A stretch of DNA of 64,000 nucleotides from Sphingomonas sp. BAUL-RG-20F-R05-02 (GTDB taxonomy: Bacteria > Pseudomonadota > Alphaproteobacteria > Sphingomonadales > Sphingomonadaceae): NCBI RefSeq assembly GCF_022662305.1, contig NZ_JAKNQH010000001.1, forward strand, positions 434,001 through 498,000. Reading direction: 5' to 3'. Position numbers and translations under genes: made by a program. Below, one piece after another: positions 61,365 through 64,000 of the stretch (the stretch's first letter is position 1; every line of letters begins with the position of its first letter). The notes under the pieces were generated by a model. That model made no database searches. It had not been told where the DNA came from and worked only from the letters and a program-made list of their open reading frames with translations.

Positions 61365-64000
61365 TCAGAAGTTGCCGCGCAGGATGAACGAGAAGCGGCG
61401 GTCGTTGACGAAGTAGGACCGCGGGGCAAGTACGTTGGGATCACCGCTATACGCCTGCAAGGTCTTCGTTACAGAGTTGGTGAGGTTCACCCCCTGCACG
61501 CCGATCTTCACGTATTTGTTGATGTTGATGAACGCCGAGGCATCGAGCTGACCGGACGCATCCTGGAAGATCGACGTGTATGGATAGATGACATCCGCCG
61601 CCGTCAGCAGGTAGCTGGAGCGCCAGTTGTAGGCCGCGCGGATGGAGATCGGACCCTTTTCGTAGAACAGCGTGGCGTTCACATTGTGTTTGGACAGCCC
61701 TTCCAGCGGCAAGCTGCCGGTCTTGGTCTGCGCCGCGACGTTCGTCACCGGTGATCCGCCGTTCAGGAAGGAGTTCGGCAAGCCGTTGCTCTGAATGAAC
61801 GTATAGTTGCCGGTGAAGCCGAAACCGCTCAGGAAGCCCGGAAGGAAATTGAAGGTCTGCTGGTAAGCGACCTCCGCTCCCTTCACCTTGCCGTGTCCGC
61901 TGTAGTTCGCCGGGCCCCGCGTCAGCAAGTCGAACGTCTGCCCGTTGCTGGTGAGCGGCAGGCTGACCAGCGACTGGTAGAAGAAGCCGGTGATGTCCTT
62001 GTAGAACACGTCCGCCGTCAACGACCCGACCCGCGAGAAGTACCACTCCGCCGTGGCGTCGAACTGCCACGCCGTTGCAGGCTTCAGGTAAGGGTTGCCG
62101 ACCTGGCTCTGGAAGTTGCCGTTTCCATCGATCGAGATCTGCTGGAAATTGCGCACCAGATTGGTGTCCGGCCGCGTCAGCACCTTCGATCCTGCGAAGC
62201 GCACCAGAAGTTGCGGTGTCAGACCGACCTTCAAGTTGAAGCTCGGCAGCCAGTAGGTGTATTTGTTGGTTGCCTGGCCGAGAACGATCGTCGGGTTCGG
62301 AGCGGCAAACTGCTGCAGGCGCGCATACCCTGCGGCTCCGAGCAGACAGACGCCACCCGGTGCAGCCGGAGCGTAGCCGGCCGGCAGGTTGGTCGCGGCC
62401 GCTGGAACGCAGCGGCTCTGGTAGCTGTCGGCGATCCCGAGGGTGGATTGGCTGGGAATGATGCTGCCGCCGAAATTATCCATGTCGGTGTGTACGAAGC
62501 GGACACCGATGTTGCCGGCAATGTCCAGACCCTGGACCAGCGTCTTGCTGTTGAACGACGCCATTGCGTAAGCGGCGCTGTCGCGCTGGTGCACACGCGT
62601 CACCTCGTTCGGCAGGTAAGGCGAATCCGCGCCGACGCCTGCGCGGAGAGCCGCGGGGGTCCACCGAGTCGACGGATTATCCTGGCTCGCAGCGCCGACC
62701 GCCTCAATCTGGTTGATGAACCCGACAGTCTTGTTGTAGCCGTCGATCATGTTGCCGTTGTAGTAATAGGCACCAGCCGGCCCCGGCGTCGCACCCCGGA
62801 AGAAATTGCTGAAGTTGTAGAAGCTCGCGTTGCCGCCGTTGACCTGGTTGATCGAAACCGGCGTGCCGGCCCAGACCTCGCTGAGCATGCCCCAATTGTA
62901 CGCCGAGTACTTCACCGTCTGGTCGCGGTCGGCATATCGTGCGCCGAACCGGATCTTGTCGATGAAATCGCCGTCTACATCGTAGGTGAAGTCACCCTTG
63001 AACTGGAACTCCTTGCCACGGCTGTCTTCGAAATGGTCCATGGCTGCGCGCCAGAACTCTACGTTCGGATCGGCGAAATACTGCTGATCGTTTTCGCCGA
63101 CGAGCGTCGGGTTGGCAGGCCCTGCCCAGCCGGCTGCCAGCGTCGCGGGCTTGTGCGACATGACCGTCGGCAGGTTGCCGGTGAGGTTCAGTTCTTGATC
63201 GGCATAGGTTTCGCCGAAAATGTTAAGTTGGCTGACCTGATGGTGCGATTCCGTGTAGTCGGCATCAAGCGCGATGTGCAGCCGCTCGGTCGGATGAAGC
63301 AGCGCGTTCAAGCCATAGTCGTTGACCGTGTTCTGCTCGTAGGTCTGGCCGCGTGACAGCGAAATCGGCGCGCCCCCGGTCGGGATGAACGTCTCCATCG
63401 GCGTGCCGCTGAGGCTGCTGCGATAGCCGGTACCCGGCGTGGTGATGTACCCGCTCTGGAACAGTCCGTTGCTGTCATACTTGTAGTTGGTGAACTGACC
63501 GACCGGACACTGCGCGCGCACGGTCCCTGAATTTACGTCGGCCGGGTTGGTCAGCGGGCCAGCATTGTTCTGCTGGCAGCCGATCGGATAGGTGCTGTAC
63601 TCGGACAGGTCCGGAGCCGCCTCGAACGTATGCTCGTCCGACAGGTTGGTCGTGTGCGAGCGGATATACTGACCCGTCAGCAGGAAGCGGCCGTCGTTGG
63701 TTTCGTATTGAGCAGCCAGCGCGATACCGTCACGCTTGCGGTCGAAATCCTGCGTACGATACTGGCCGCCGAGAGGCGAATAGAGGCCAGCCATCGGATC
63801 TGCGAAGCCATCTGCACCCGCCGTCGAGGCGGCACCGCACGCGGAGTTAGCTGCCGGCAACGTCGTCGTATCGCCATTACCCGGCAGCGGATTGCGGCAG
63901 ATCGTGGTGCCGCCCTGACTCTGGTATGTGACCAGAGTGTTGTCGCGCGCCTGAAAATTGGTGATCTGCAGGCCGTCGGCGCGGCTGCGCACACGCGAAT
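61365..64000 (-). CDS. TonB-dependent receptor (N-terminus outside window)
   Basis: At least 878 codons of an outer-membrane TonB-dependent transporter; the frame is open to the right edge, so the signal peptide, TonB box and most of the plug are missing. The visible part is a 22-strand barrel with many aromatic-rich strands (AAYNWRSSYLLT, ATAEWYFSRVGSLTADVFYK, ITGFFYQSL) and ends in RRFSFILRGNF, the C-terminal Phe signal. Sequence style matches the large sphingomonad/Caulobacter carbohydrate-type receptors. Linked to a xylanase and LacI regulator, it probably imports xylo-oligosaccharides, but the ligand is inferred only from context. The GTG at 63992 is internal, not the start. Confidence 0.93.
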   Translation of the reverse strand, partial: SRVRSRADGLQITNFQARDNTLVTYQSQGGTTICRNPLPGNGDTTTLPAANSACGAASTAGADGFADPMAGLYSPLGGQYRTQDFDRKRDGIALAAQYETNDGRFLLTGQYIRSHTTNLSDEHTFEAAPDLSEYSTYPIGCQQNNAGPLTNPADVNSGTVRAQCPVGQFTNYKYDSNGLFQSGYITTPGTGYRSSLSGTPMETFIPTGGAPISLSRGQTYEQNTVNDYGLNALLHPTERLHIALDADYTESHHQVSQLNIFGETYADQELNLTGNLPTVMSHKPATLAAGWAGPANPTLVGENDQQYFADPNVEFWRAAMDHFEDSRGKEFQFKGDFTYDVDGDFIDKIRFGARYADRDQTVKYSAYNWGMLSEVWAGTPVSINQVNGGNASFYNFSNFFRGATPGPAGAYYYNGNMIDGYNKTVGFINQIEAVGAASQDNPSTRWTPAALRAGVGADSPYLPNEVTRVHQRDSAAYAMASFNSKTLVQGLDIAGNIGVRFVHTDMDNFGGSIIPSQSTLGIADSYQSRCVPAAATNLPAGYAPAAPGGVCLLGAAGYARLQQFAAPNPTIVLGQATNKYTYWLPSFNLKVGLTPQLLVRFAGSKVLTRPDTNLVRNFQQISIDGNGNFQSQVGNPYLKPATAWQFDATAEWYFSRVGSLTADVFYKDITGFFYQSLVSLPLTSNGQTFDLLTRGPANYSGHGKVKGAEVAYQQTFNFLPGFLSGFGFTGNYTFIQSNGLPNSFLNGGSPVTNVAAQTKTGSLPLEGLSKHNVNATLFYEKGPISIRAAYNWRSSYLLTAADVIYPYTSIFQDASGQLDASAFININKYVKIGVQGVNLTNSVTKTLQAYSGDPNVLAPRSYFVNDRRFSFILRGNF

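Noticed and set aside
61893-63356. 487-codon open frame opposite the TonB receptor
   Set aside because: Antisense shadow; no signal peptide or domain, while the minus frame has clear barrel features and C-terminal Phe.

Overview
The window is GC-rich chromosomal DNA from an alphaproteobacterium, most likely Sphingomonas or a close relative in the Sphingomonadaceae. Support comes from the ntrBC-ntrYX-hfq-hflX order, an Hfq with two Sm domains in one chain, a bamA-skp-fabZ locus with no lpxD or lpxA beside it (sphingomonads replace LPS with glycosphingolipids), a eukaryote-like NADP isocitrate dehydrogenase, an LacI/GH10/TonB-receptor carbohydrate locus, and dense gene packing with many 1-4 nt overlaps. 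I see no phage, insertion sequence, CRISPR array or resistance island. No stretch above 300 bases lacks a gene.

Layout. 1-3108: end of lipA and a RatA/Coq10-like gene on +, facing a minus-strand run ispDF, small secreted protein, pncC. 3203-12264 (+): dusB, ntrB, ntrC, ntrY, ntrX, hfq, hflX. 12285-21220 (-): mazG, then small membrane protein, metallo-beta-lactamase-fold hydrolase, tatD, metG, holB, tmk, dacA, a SPOR protein and an MltB-like transglycosylase, tightly packed. 21385-23389 (+): tRNA-Ser(UGA) and four small accessory genes, including a tail-anchored LuxR-type regulator. 23426-30251 (-): a soluble chemoreceptor-like protein, a three-subunit molybdenum hydroxylase and an exported amidohydrolase. 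30469-44606 (mostly -): PilZ protein, rpmE, then the translation/envelope supercluster rpsB-tsf-pyrH-frr-uppS-cdsA-dxr-rseP-bamA-skp-fabZ (transcribed right to left), and pssA/psd. 44730-47854 (+): icd and a KefB-type antiporter. 47972-49789 (-): mutL. 49947-55857 (+): mreBCD-mrdA-rodA, then tRNA-Lys(CUU). 56030-58697 (+): a three-gene inositol phosphate/CDP-inositol cassette. 58906-64000: LacI regulator, Tat-exported GH10 xylanase and a TonB-dependent receptor cut by the window edge.

How the genes work together. Two themes dominate. The first is envelope building: isoprenoid precursors (ispDF, dxr) feed undecaprenyl diphosphate (uppS); phospholipids come from cdsA, pssA and psd; outer-membrane proteins are assembled by bamA and skp; the rod complex (mre/mrdA/rodA) and cell-wall enzymes (dacA, MltB-like, SPOR protein) shape the wall. 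The second is nitrogen/redox signalling and RNA control (ntrBC, ntrYX, tandem Hfq, HflX).

The most interesting item is the translationally coupled trio of CDP-alcohol phosphatidyltransferase, myo-inositol-1-phosphate synthase and a nucleotidyltransferase resembling archaeal inositol-1-phosphate cytidylyltransferase. It suggests a CDP-inositol route to an inositol lipid or soluble diester. Next in interest are the double Hfq, an NtrX without the GAFTGA loop, a degenerate RlpA-like SPOR protein, and a structured rpsB leader. All calls were made by reading the sequence; no database search was run.
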